A stretch of DNA of 33,505 bases from assembly GCA_945903305.1 (NCBI GenBank), contig CAMDOA010000026.1, positions 1 to 33,505 on the forward strand. The letters run 5' to 3'. The first letter of the stretch is position 1. The number at the start of each line of letters is the position of its first letter. The translations under genes were made by a program, and so were the position numbers. This document shows, one piece after another, positions 16,251 to 25,300 of the stretch. The notes below the pieces were generated by a model that did not search any database, had not been told where the DNA came from, and saw nothing but the letters and a program-made list of their open reading frames with translations. Source of the DNA: Chitinophaga pinensis. Lineage in GTDB: Bacteria > Bacteroidota > Bacteroidia > Chitinophagales > UBA10324.

Positions 16251-16913
16251 ATGATGTACCTGCATAAAGAAGGATTCAGCACACTTATTATTCTTGCGTT
16301 GACTCTTGTTTTAATAAACTTCGGCGTTTATTTCGCTTTAGGTGAAGTAAATTTCTTTCTAATAGGATTGGTGGTTGCTTCAATTATTTTCTTTTTAATG
16401 GTTAGTTCGTTTTTTCGCAATCCAAAAAGAAATTTAATTCAAAATGATGAATTGATCATTTCGCCTTGCGATGGAAAAGTTGTGGTGATTGAAGAAACCA
16501 ATGAGTCAGAATATTTTAAAGACCGCCGGATTCAGATTTCAATTTTCATGTCGCCGGCCAATGTGCATATTAACCGTAACCCAATTAAAGGGAAGGTGGA
16601 ATATGTAAAGTATCACCCCGGAAAATACTTAGTGGCCTGGCATCCGAAATCATCAACCGAAAACGAACGGAATACAGTTGTAATAAATAATGGAACTGCA
16701 TCAGTTCTGTTCCGTCAGATAGCCGGAAAAGTAGCGCGTAAAATAGTTTGTTATTTAAAAGGAGGCGAAAATGTGATGCAGGGAAGCGAAATGGGCTTTA
16801 TCAAGTTTGGTTCCAGGGTTGATTTGTTTCTGCCCCTTGATTCGAAGGTGGAAGTAAGGCTTCAACAACCTGTAACAGGTGGCGAAAGCATTATTGCACG
16901 CCTGAAAAAATAA
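16251..16913 (+). CDS. psd: Phosphatidylserine decarboxylase (short, archaetidyl/PSD type)
   Basis: A 220-residue protein of the short proenzyme class. Two membrane segments (about 9-30 and 33-52) are followed by FFRNPKR, ISPCDGKVV, SIFMSPANVHINRNP, and, near the C-terminus, GFIKFGSRVDLFLP. The Gly187-Ser188 bond in FGSR is the expected self-cleavage site that makes the pyruvoyl cofactor on the small chain. Family role: converts phosphatidylserine to phosphatidylethanolamine at the inner membrane. Two adjacent ATG codons (16251 and 16254) could both serve as start. It lies downstream of cdsA, which supplies the same pathway. Confidence 0.95.
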   Translation: MMYLHKEGFSTLIILALTLVLINFGVYFALGEVNFFLIGLVVASIIFFLMVSSFFRNPKRNLIQNDELIISPCDGKVVVIEETNESEYFKDRRIQISIFMSPANVHINRNPIKGKVEYVKYHPGKYLVAWHPKSSTENERNTVVINNGTASVLFRQIAGKVARKIVCYLKGGENVMQGSEMGFIKFGSRVDLFLPLDSKVEVRLQQPVTGGESIIARLKK

Positions 16914-16914
16914 A

Positions 16915-16948
16915 ATTGTGAAATCTGACATAAATTACTTTACATTTG
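16915..16948 (+). promoter_or_regulatory. Promoter of the Thr/Cys-rich exported protein gene
   Basis: TACATTTG at 16941-16948 matches TAnnTTTG exactly; ATTG at 16915-16918, one base off TTTG, is 22 bases upstream. Transcription would start near 16955, between the psd stop and the ATG at 16978, which also supports that ATG over an upstream open frame. Confidence 0.5.
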
Positions 16949-16977
16949 AAATTGAAATTAAACAAAAACTAAAAATC

Positions 16978-17352
16978 ATGAAAAAACTTTTTTATCTCGT
17001 AGTTGCTCTTTGCTTTATTCAAGTTGGAATTTCAAAAGCACAATCTTCAGTAACCACTGACAAACAAAAAAAGGAAGTTGTAACTACTACTACAACTACT
17101 GATACCAAGCAGGTATCTAACGGATCATGCGATTCAAAAAAATCAATGACCACAAAAAGTTCTTGCTCGCCTTCTTCACAGGCGCCATCTTGCTGCCAGA
17201 AAAAAGGAGTTACAACAACAAGCGGTTGCTCAGGTGCAAGCAGTACAGCAACTACCTCTGGAAACGAAGACGCTAAAAAGAATAAACTGAATAAACAAGA
17301 TGTTCAAAAAGATGTTTCTGTTAAACAAAATTTAGGAACTACTCCAAAATAA
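16978..17352 (+). CDS. Small exported Thr/Ser/Lys-rich protein with five cysteines
   Basis: I do not recognise a family. The start is set at 16978 because it gives a clean signal peptide (MKKLFYLVVALCFIQVGISKAQ) and follows a promoter box; the frame is open to 16918 but those residues are not leader-like. The mature part of about 100 residues is low in hydrophobics and rich in Thr, Ser, Lys and Gln. A run of six Thr (36-41) is followed by cysteines at 51, 63, 72, 73 and 84, each within Ser/Lys context (GSC, SSC, SCC, SGC), then a charged tail. Possible roles include metal binding or a cell-envelope spacer; none is shown. A strong terminator follows, so it ends a transcription unit and may be abundantly expressed on its own. 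Confidence 0.75.
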   Translation: MKKLFYLVVALCFIQVGISKAQSSVTTDKQKKEVVTTTTTTDTKQVSNGSCDSKKSMTTKSSCSPSSQAPSCCQKKGVTTTSGCSGASSTATTSGNEDAKKNKLNKQDVQKDVSVKQNLGTTPK

Positions 17353-17377
17353 TTTAGGTTGTTAAAACCAAAATTTG

Positions 17378-17407
17378 AAAACCCTGATTCGCAAGAATCG
17401 GGGTTTT
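17378..17407. terminator. Strong intrinsic terminator
   Basis: A 13-base stem AAAACCCTGATTC pairs with GAATCGGGGTTTT (one T-G wobble) around a GCAA tetraloop, followed by ATTTTTT. It ends the small exported protein gene on the plus strand and lies 28 bases from the end of radC on the minus strand, so it may serve both. Confidence 0.88.
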
Positions 17408-17434
17408 ATTTTTTATATCAATTCAGAGTTAATG

Positions 17435-18145
17435 TCAAAAACTGATTAATCCCTCATCAGCAAAACTGTAATATCCTTTTTCGGAAACGATGATGTGGTC
17501 GAGCACTTTTATGTCGAGCATTTTTCCGGCTTCCACAATTTTTTTTGTCATATCAATATCTTCATTGCTCGGACTCAAATTTCCTGACGGATGATTGTGA
17601 CACAGAATAATTGAAACGGCATTGTGTCGAATCGCATAATTGAAAATGATTCTTGAATCAGCAACAGTTCCGGTAATTCCGCCGGCGCTGATTCGTTCGC
17701 TCTGAATAATTTTATTCGCTCGGTTCATAAACAACACATGAAATTCTTCGTGCGCCAGTTCACCAATTGTTGGTTGCATGAAGTTGAACACATCGCGACT
17801 TGAAGTAACTTTATTTAATTCCAGCGCTTCCGATTTTTGTCTGCGCCGTCCGAGTTCCAATGCAGCAACCAATGTGATGGCTTTTGTTTCGCCGATGCCT
17901 TTAATATTTTTTTCAAGCAGTTCCTGCACCGAAAGTTTTCCGAGTTTATTCAAATCGTTACTGAAAGCATTCAGTATTTTTTTTGATACTTCGGTTACAG
18001 GTTCATTTTTTACTCCGGTGCGAAGCAGAATAGCAATCAACTCCGCATCGGTCAATGCTTGCTTTCCTTTCACCAATAATTTTTCGCGCGGCTGATCTTC
18101 TTCCGCCCAATGCTTCACTGTAAAATTTTCAGGATAGGTATTCAT
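17435..18145 (-). CDS. radC: RadC/JAB-domain protein (DNA repair-like)
   Basis: Standard RadC architecture: an N-terminal UPF0758/RuvA-domain-2-like region with helix-hairpin-helix text LLEKNIKGIGETKAITLVAA, then a JAB/MPN metallo-domain with the JAMM motif HNHPSGNLSPSNEDID. Counting from 18166, the metal ligands are His190, His192 and Asp203, with Ser200 before the last. The frame begins at 18166, but the ATG at 18145 (MNTYPENFTVKHWAEEDQPREKLL) is the usual RadC start. Despite the name, a repair role is not well established for the family. It starts just after the end of the BNR-repeat protein gene on the same strand (18181) and may be co-transcribed with it. Confidence 0.93.
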   Translation of the reverse strand: MNTYPENFTVKHWAEEDQPREKLLVKGKQALTDAELIAILLRTGVKNEPVTEVSKKILNAFSNDLNKLGKLSVQELLEKNIKGIGETKAITLVAALELGRRRQKSEALELNKVTSSRDVFNFMQPTIGELAHEEFHVLFMNRANKIIQSERISAGGITGTVADSRIIFNYAIRHNAVSIILCHNHPSGNLSPSNEDIDMTKKIVEAGKMLDIKVLDHIIVSEKGYYSFADEGLISF

Positions 18146-18180
18146 GAGAGCAATTTGTTTGAGCAAGATAGAAATTTTTT

Positions 18181-21177
18181 TTATATCCCCTCAACTTCTT
18201 CCCGCTCTTCCGGTTTCTGTTCTTTCTTCTTTATGGTGAATGAAGTTTTTGCGGTTGCACCATCAGCAGTTTTGAATTCAACAACATATTTTCCGGGAAT
18301 GAGATAATAATTTCCATCATCGGCTTTCACAAAATTGTTTTTGTCTTTTGTGGGGAGTGAATTTTTAAATGCATCAACGGCATTTGCTTCAACCACTAAA
18401 TTGTATTTCGCTAAATTAATTCCGGCTTCGCTAGTGTCTTTCAATATTGCAACCACAATACCGCTATCTGATTTTATCTGAAGAATGGTGATTCCTTTTT
18501 GCTTCACATAAAACGGAATAGAAATTTTCATTTGCATGGGTTCGTAGAACGAAGAAAATTTCTTCCCGAGATTTTTATTGTAGTTAATCGAACTAAGCTT
18601 GAATGAATGAATGTTTTCATTCACCACACTGTCGGTGAGTTGCTGAATCAAATCCAACTTTGCTTTGTAAAGTGAGCGACCATGAGTGCCTAACACAATT
18701 TCATTTGCTGTTGTTTGAATCGCAATGTCATGAATCGCCACTCTCGGCAACGCGCCATTCATCGCCATGAAATTTTTTCCGCGGTTGAGTGATACATACA
18801 TTCCATTATCAGTTCCGACATAAACAATGTTTTCATTCTTCAGGTCTTCCTTCACCACATTGATGGGTTCGAATGGTAAATCAGTTCCGATTTGTTTCCA
18901 TGTTTTTCCGAAATCATCACTCATGAATAAGTACGGAGAAAAATTATCGAAGCGATAACCATTCATCGAGACATAAACCCTGCTTTCGGAAAATGCAGAA
19001 GCGGTTACGCGAGAAACATAGAGCCCCGCCGCAATCCTCAACCCGGCCCTCTCCGAAGGAGAGGGAGAATACAACGCCTCAGAAATTTTTATCCATGTAT
19101 TGCCGCCATCTTTTGTGAGTTGAACATTTCCATCATCAGTGCCTACATAAATTTCTCCAAAGTGAAATGGCGATTCGCAAATGGTGGTGATAGTATTGTA
19201 AGGTACATCACCGGTTTTATTATGATTGGTTAGGTCGCCTGAAATGGCTTCGAACGATTTTCCCTGATTCATGCTGCGATATAATTTGTTGGTGCCGAAG
19301 TAGAGAATGTCCTGATTGAATTTCGAGAGAAGAATCGGCGATTGCCAGTTATAGCGCAAAGGCATTTCACCAAGCTCAATTGTTGGGCGCACATCTTCTG
19401 ACTCGCCTGTGGTCTTATTTATTTTTCCATAGTAACCAAACTGAGAACCGGCATACACGGTGTTGTTGTCGCGCGAGTCAACTTGTATCTGCATGCCATC
19501 GCCTCCATAAATAAATTTGTAAGGATACTGACCTTCCTGCAGCCAGTTTGTTGATGGCTTATAGGTAGAAGGACCGGTCCACACGCCATTATCCTGCAAG
19601 CCGCCATACACATTATAAGGTTTAGCATTGTCAACCGCCACAGTATAAAACTGCCCAACAGCAGGCGTGTTGCACTTAAACCAATTCTCCCCGAAATCAT
19701 AAGAGATATTTACTCCGCCATCATTACCGATAATTAAGTGACCATCCTTTTTTTCATTAAACCACACCGCATGATGGTCGCCGTGTGTGTTATCGCCATC
19801 GATGGTTTTGAAAGTTGTGCCGCCATCTTTCGATAGAATCATCGGCACACCCAACAACACAATTTTTTTATCGTCGAAAGGTGAGAGATAAATTTTTCCG
19901 AAGTAGTAACCATAAGTGTAAACGAGGCCTGCAAGTTTTGCCGTGTCAATTTTTTTCCATGTGGCCCCGGCATCATCACTCCGATATAATTCAGCGCCGA
20001 TAACGGGTGTATTGAATAGCGAGTTGTTTGCGTCGTTGAGGAAATCAATGAGCGCACCTGGTTTTATTTTTTCCTTCTTCACCATGTCCTTCACTTTCTC
20101 AGCAGAATATTTTTCAGGGAAACCATTGTCCTCTAAAAAACTTTGCAGTTTCTCGTTGTTGAGTGATAGAAAATTTTCTTTCGTGATGTCTTTCAAATCA
20201 TCAAGGGTGTAAGTAATGGTATCTGTTTCTTTTTCTTTCGCACGATGATTCTGATTATCGAGTATGGCATACAACACATTTGAATTCTGAAATGAAACGG
20301 CAACACCAATTCGTCCAATTCCTGCATCGTGCGGAAATCCATTTGTGCCGGTTGCAATCAGCTTCCAGGTATCACCGCCATCAATAGATTTATAAAGTCC
20401 ACTGCCTTCACCACTCTCCGAAAAATTCCATCCACGACGGTCGCGCTGCCACATACACGCATAAATAATTTGTGCATTTGCCGGGTCGGAAATCAATTCA
20501 ACTCCGCCGGTTAAATCATTTACAAATAGAACTTGCTTCCATGTTTTTCCGCCGTCGGTAGTTTTATAAATTCCTCTTTCTTTATTAGAAGAGTACAAGT
20601 GACCGAGTGCAGCAACCAGCACTGTGTTCGTATCTGTTGCACTCAGTAAAATTTTTCCGATGTGGTGCGATTCGGGCAAACCCTTCCACTGCCAGCTTTT
20701 TCCGCCATCACTGCTTCGATAAATTCCGATTCCGGAATATGAGGAGCGGCTGCTGTTTGCTTCGCCCGTTCCAACCCAAATTTGTTTGTTGTGATTCCAA
20801 TCCACCGCAAAATCCCCTATTGACAAAACATTTTCATTATCAAAAACGGGAGTGAACGATTGACCATTATTTACTGTGTGCCATAAACCACCGCTCGCGT
20901 ACGCCACATAAAATTCGGTCGGGTCGCTGGGATTTACATCCAAGTCAACACATCGTCCGCTCATGATGCTCGGACCAATGTTTGTGAACTGAATATTTTT
21001 CACCAGTGAGTTTTCTTCAAGCGATTTTCTTTTTTCAATTCCGGCAATGCGGTCGGCTGCGGGAGTGGAGGAAATGATTTGCGCATCGCATTTCGACAAG
21101 CTCAATGTGAAATTCAGAATAAAAATTAAAAATGAAAGATTAAAAATCAGGGGGAGTTTTGAAAAAACTATTTTCAT
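18181..21177 (-). CDS. Exported sortilin/BNR-repeat beta-propeller protein (VPS10-like)
   Basis: About 1000 residues (numbered here from an upstream ATG at 21201; the ATG at 21177, MKIVFSKLPLIFNLSF, is the better start because it begins a normal signal peptide). The body is a long series of Asp-box/BNR repeats of the form S-x-D-G-G-x-T-W: residues 163-170, 214-221, 272-279, 408-415, 457-464, 696-703 and 761-768. This is typical of Bacteroidota proteins often labelled glycosyl hydrolase or VPS10-domain; no catalytic residues can be assigned. Residues about 320-395 form a charged helical insertion between propeller blades. There is no clear T9SS sorting domain: the C-terminus is a short beta domain (GKYVVEFKTADG) and an acidic/basic tail. 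Residues about 711-726 are encoded by an inserted palindromic element. Confidence 0.86.
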   Translation of the reverse strand: MKIVFSKLPLIFNLSFLIFILNFTLSLSKCDAQIISSTPAADRIAGIEKRKSLEENSLVKNIQFTNIGPSIMSGRCVDLDVNPSDPTEFYVAYASGGLWHTVNNGQSFTPVFDNENVLSIGDFAVDWNHNKQIWVGTGEANSSRSSYSGIGIYRSSDGGKSWQWKGLPESHHIGKILLSATDTNTVLVAALGHLYSSNKERGIYKTTDGGKTWKQVLFVNDLTGGVELISDPANAQIIYACMWQRDRRGWNFSESGEGSGLYKSIDGGDTWKLIATGTNGFPHDAGIGRIGVAVSFQNSNVLYAILDNQNHRAKEKETDTITYTLDDLKDITKENFLSLNNEKLQSFLEDNGFPEKYSAEKVKDMVKKEKIKPGALIDFLNDANNSLFNTPVIGAELYRSDDAGATWKKIDTAKLAGLVYTYGYYFGKIYLSPFDDKKIVLLGVPMILSKDGGTTFKTIDGDNTHGDHHAVWFNEKKDGHLIIGNDGGVNISYDFGENWFKCNTPAVGQFYTVAVDNAKPYNVYGGLQDNGVWTGPSTYKPSTNWLQEGQYPYKFIYGGDGMQIQVDSRDNNTVYAGSQFGYYGKINKTTGESEDVRPTIELGEMPLRYNWQSPILLSKFNQDILYFGTNKLYRSMNQGKSFEAISGDLTNHNKTGDVPYNTITTICESPFHFGEIYVGTDDGNVQLTKDGGNTWIKISEALYSPSPSERAGLRIAAGLYVSRVTASAFSESRVYVSMNGYRFDNFSPYLFMSDDFGKTWKQIGTDLPFEPINVVKEDLKNENIVYVGTDNGMYVSLNRGKNFMAMNGALPRVAIHDIAIQTTANEIVLGTHGRSLYKAKLDLIQQLTDSVVNENIHSFKLSSINYNKNLGKKFSSFYEPMQMKISIPFYVKQKGITILQIKSDSGIVVAILKDTSEAGINLAKYNLVVEANAVDAFKNSLPTKDKNNFVKADDGNYYLIPGKYVVEFKTADGATAKTSFTIKKKEQKPEEREEVEGI
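19024..19071 (-). repeat. Palindromic repeat element inserted in frame in the BNR-repeat gene
   Basis: CCCTCTCC (19047-19054), loop GAA, GGAGAGGG (19058-19065) is a perfect 8-bp hairpin in a GC-rich block that contrasts with the surrounding gene. On the coding strand it continues GGCCGGGTTGAGG. I recall this combination as a scattered intergenic repeat in Bacteroidota genomes; that is from memory. It encodes SPSPSERAGLRIAAG, which breaks the normal propeller text between KISEAL and YVSRVTAS without shifting the frame. The outer limits are approximate (about 48 bases, a multiple of three). No second copy was found in the window. Confidence 0.6.
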
Positions 21178-21513
21178 GATTGGAATTATTTTTTGATGCA
21201 ATATAAATGGCGCCTTTGATTTTAAACTTTATAATAAATTGGTGAATGAATCCCTTTGAATTACCAATACGAAAATATCGGGCTGTTTTATTTCAAGAAT
21301 CAATTATAGCTCGTTTCGAAATACTTATTTGCTACTGCCTTTTTAAATCATTTATTATTTGATTGCAACTTATGTTTGAAAAATACAGTCTGTAAATCAA
21401 TTAAACCGACTGCTGAAAATTAATTGACATAAATCAAGTGACGCGTTTGAATTGTGTTTTTACTTTGTCTCATCAAAAAAAATCATTTTAAACTCATTAA
21501 AAAATCAAACCCC
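21178..21513. other. Divergent intergenic region (336 bases)
   Basis: This region separates the BNR-repeat protein gene (minus) from the outer-membrane protein gene (plus). It is A/T-rich with no open frame worth calling. TATGTTTG at 21371-21378 matches the -7 pattern on the plus strand but lacks a -33 partner at the right distance and would leave a 130-base leader. TTACTTTG at 21460-21467 is one base off the pattern and closer to the ATG. I see no RNA gene or riboswitch. Confidence 0.4.
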
Positions 21514-22248
21514 ATGAAACACCTTTTGAAATATGTTAGTGATTTAATTACGGTTAAATTTTCACACATGCTTTTAATTATGATGTCGCTAACTTTTTTT
21601 CCGGCATCTTTTTTATTTGCACAGAATTCGCCCAAGTTTGTTAATACAAAAAACGAATCCGGTCGATTCAATAATTCAGTAAAAATGAATTTAGTTAATG
21701 CCGCTTTTTCTTATCCGACATTTATATATGAAAGACGAATAGGAGAACGAATTTCTTTTCAAGCAGAAGGGGCTTTCAGATTTGGTGGAAATTCAAACAC
21801 CGCATCGTCAAGTGTAGGAAACAATTCTAAAGCAGTTACAGCATATGTCCTTTATCCGGCAATGCGCTACTATTTTCATGAGAGTAAGAAAATGAAAATC
21901 GAAAACTATTTCAGTATCTATTACAAATATCGCTCATACAAATCGGTTAATGATTTGTCAAGCAATTATCAGCCCTACAATATTGATTACAGTAATACTT
22001 ATACCGAAAAAACGAATGGTGCCGGATTGTTATTAGGATTACAAACTGCCAATACTTCGCATTTTGTGTTTGATATGTACTTCGGAACACAATTGCAAAG
22101 CAGCATTGGTAAGTGGGATTTCTGGAAAAAAGATGCAAACCTTAATGACTTTAAAGAGAATTACTCGTTAAGTTCTGCCTCTGATGCTTTTTCATTTTTA
22201 GGTTCAACTAGTTTAAGAACCGGGTTTTCATTAGGGGTTAGGTTTTAA
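21514..22248 (+). CDS. Outer-membrane beta-barrel protein
   Basis: A 244-residue exported protein. The ATG at 21514 (MKHLLKYVSDLITVKFSHML) starts a long leader with the hydrophobic run MLLIMMSLTFFPASFLFAQ; the frame is open to 21454 but the extra residues look like untranslated leader. The mature part alternates polar and aromatic residues in strands typical of 8- to 10-strand barrels: YPTFIYERRIGERISFQAEGAFRF, AYVLYPAMRYYFH, YFSIYYKYRSYK, GAGLLLGLQTA and a final SLRTGFSLGVRF ending in Phe, the usual C-terminal BAM signal. It resembles DUF3575-type small barrels, but the family is not certain. Ligand or pore role is unknown. A bidirectional terminator follows. Confidence 0.8.
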   Translation: MKHLLKYVSDLITVKFSHMLLIMMSLTFFPASFLFAQNSPKFVNTKNESGRFNNSVKMNLVNAAFSYPTFIYERRIGERISFQAEGAFRFGGNSNTASSSVGNNSKAVTAYVLYPAMRYYFHESKKMKIENYFSIYYKYRSYKSVNDLSSNYQPYNIDYSNTYTEKTNGAGLLLGLQTANTSHFVFDMYFGTQLQSSIGKWDFWKKDANLNDFKENYSLSSASDAFSFLGSTSLRTGFSLGVRF

Positions 22249-22287
22249 AATAAATTTTTGTTTCCTTAACTACGCTATTGCATAATA

Positions 22288-22320
22288 AAAAGGCACATTG
22301 ATTTTGTCAATGTGCCTTTT
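22288..22320. terminator. Perfect bidirectional intrinsic terminator
   Basis: AAAAGGCACATTGA (22288-22301), loop TTTTG, TCAATGTGCCTTTT (22307-22320): a 14-bp perfect stem whose outer A/T ends provide U-runs on both strands. It lies between the convergent ends of the outer-membrane barrel gene and the 1911-residue surface protein gene. Confidence 0.92.
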
Positions 22321-22339
22321 GCATAAATTAAAAAACTGC

Positions 22340-25300
22340 TTATTGTATTTCAATCTTTTTTGCAATGACCGCATCATTCATTTTCAGGTGAATTATGTAG
22401 GTGCCTTTAGCATAGTGTTTAAACTCCAGAATTATTTCATTGGCGCCATAGGTTAAATCAAACTGTTTTGAAAACATTATCTGACCAATTATGTTTTTTA
22501 CTTCAACCACTGCTGTCTTTGATTCATTGCTATTAAATCGAACAGTTGCAAAATCTTCGGTTGGGTTAGGGAAAAGCTGAACATCATAGTTTTCAATTAC
22601 TTTTTCCAATTTGCAATTCATTGTAATGGCCTTTGATTTTATCAAACTTGTTGCACATGCATTGTTTGCTGTAACTGATACATTTCCGGCAGTAGCTCCA
22701 AAATTTACTATCGCGGCATTAGTGCCCTGACCTGTTGAAATAGTTGCTCCGGCAGGCGCTGTCCATGTATAATTAGTTGCACCTGTAACTGCTGCAATTG
22801 AATAATTAACTCCTGACTGATTTACACAAACTGTTGCACTTCCGGTTATTGTTCCCGGTGTTGCCGGGCGTCCGTATACTGTAAGTGTTTTGGTTGAACT
22901 GTTTCCACAAGTATTTCCGGCATAAACAGTAATGTTTCCAACCGAAAATCCGACATTGAAAGCGATGCTAACAGATGTGGTTCCCTGGCCACTAATTATA
23001 GAAGCTCCCCCTGTTACCGCCCATGTATAATTGGTTGCTCCTGAAACTAATGGAATGGAATAATTTAAGTTTCCGGAGTTACAGATATTATTAACCAAAC
23101 CAGTTATGGTTCCTGGTGTTGCAGGTGCTGATTTTATAGTAACCGCACGCGCAGTACTCGCTCCACATTGGTTATTTGCTGTAACGCTTATTGAACCGGT
23201 GATATATGCAGCATTAAAATTTATCGTAATTGAGTTAGTTCCTTGTCCGGTAATAATTGTAGCATTTGCCGGAGCAACCCAGTTATAAGATGTAGCATTT
23301 GCTACCGCGGCTGTTGAATAAACAACACCAACACCGGAACACACGCCGGCAATCGGTCCGATAATACTCACAGGAGTGCCGGGTTTACTTGCAAGCGCTT
23401 TAGTTCGGTTTGCACTTACACCAATACAATTGGATGCATTAATTGAAAGAGTTCCACTCACCCACGCTGGTCCAAATGAAAGTAAAATTGTTGTAGTACC
23501 TTGACCGGATAATATAGTCGTGTTCGCAGGAGCTATCCAGGTATAAGTAGTGGTATTAGCAACCGGTGAAACAGAAAAAGTTGCCGTGGTATTAATACAG
23601 TTTACAATATTACCCGCAATTACCCCAGGGGTTCCCGGCTTAACCGTAACAACATTGTAAGCAAAACTAGCGGCCACACTGTTACCGCAGCCATTCAATG
23701 CAATGCAAGAAATAGAAGATGAGGTAGCTGATGATGAGAAGGCAATCGAAACACTTGAAGTTCCCTGTCCTGAGGAAATGGTTGCCCCGCTTGACACCGC
23801 CCATAAATATGAAGTGGCATCACTTACTGAATTTACAGAATAGATAAATCCGGATTGACTTCTGCATACAAGCAATTTTGTGACGGAAAAGGTTGGTTGC
23901 GCCGGAACAGTGCCGGTTGACAAAACAGTTGAAGCTGAACTATCTGTACATCCGAGTGTATCGGTTACAATAACAGAATAATTTGCAGCCACAACATTCG
24001 TAAGATTTTGTGTGGTTGCTCCATTTGACCATGAATAAAGGAATGGTGAGGTTCCGCCGGTGATTGAATTAATAACCGAGCCATTGCTCTGCCCGCAAGA
24101 AGCATTAACAGAGTTAAGCACTACTGAAGGCGCACTTCCGCCAGCCGACACAGTTGCTGAACTTATTGTGTTGCATGCGTTCGCATCAGTAATAGTTACC
24201 GAATAAATTCCAGTAGAAATTGCTGATAAATTTTGTGTGGTCGCGCCATTGCTCCATGCATAGTTGTAAGGAGCGGTTCCTCCGCTTGCAGTTGCCGAAG
24301 CTGTTCCATTTGTATTTCCACAATTCAAAGTGCTTCCTGTTGCTGAACCTGAAACCAGTGTTGGCTGTGTGATTGTGAATGATTGATTATGCGAACATCC
24401 GTTTGCGTTTGTAACGGTTACTGAATAATTCCCGGCAGAGAGTACTGTGATGTTTTGGGTAGTGGCGCCATTACTCCAGTTATATGTATTTCCTGTTGAC
24501 GGATTTAATGTTAATGTGATATCTGCATTATTTCCTCCAAAACAATTTACGGTAGAATTTGAACCTGAAACTGAAAGAGTGCCAACATTTACATTTATGT
24601 GATTTGATTCAATGCTTCCACAAGCGTTGGTTGTTGTAACAAAATAATCGCCGCTGGTACTTGCAATAGTTGAGGCAGAAGTTCCGCCACCAATGCTCCA
24701 TGTTCCACCGGTTGAATTTCCGCTGAGTAAAACATTTCCACCTGAACAGAAAATTGTTGGGCCACCTGCTGTTAATGATGAAGCAACTGGCAATGGATTT
24801 ACTGTAACAGAAATATGATTTGATTCAATGCTTCCACACGAATTAGTTGTTGTTGTAAAATAATCTCCGGTTGTAGTTGCAGTTAATGTTGAAGTTGTTC
24901 CTCCACCAATACTCCAAGTTCCATTTGTAGAATTACCACTCAGTAAAACATTATCACCTGAACAGAAAGTTGTTGGACCGCCTGCTGTTAATGTTGATGG
25001 AGTCGGTAATGGGCTTAATGTCACCACCACATTATCAGTTGCTGTAATTCCGGAACTTGAGTGAGTAGAAGTGAGTGTATAAGTGGTTGTTGCAGTTGGC
25101 GATGCCGTTGGATTAGAAACATTCGCGCTGCTGAGTCCTGCTGTTGGTAGCCACGAATAATTTATGCCACTCACATCGGTCATTCCGATTGAGGCAGAAT
25201 TTCCTGAACAAATTATGGCATCGGTTCCTGCATTTGCCAGAACAGTTCCGTTGAAATTTATGTTGTCGATGTAAGTGTTGTTTCCGTAGCGGCCGATGTT

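Noticed and set aside
22610-25009. Repetitive stretch that might be taken for a CRISPR-like or satellite array.
   Set aside because: The frame is continuous and the units are diverged protein domains (Ig-like, SprB, PKD-like) of 70-86 residues, not short DNA repeats with spacers.
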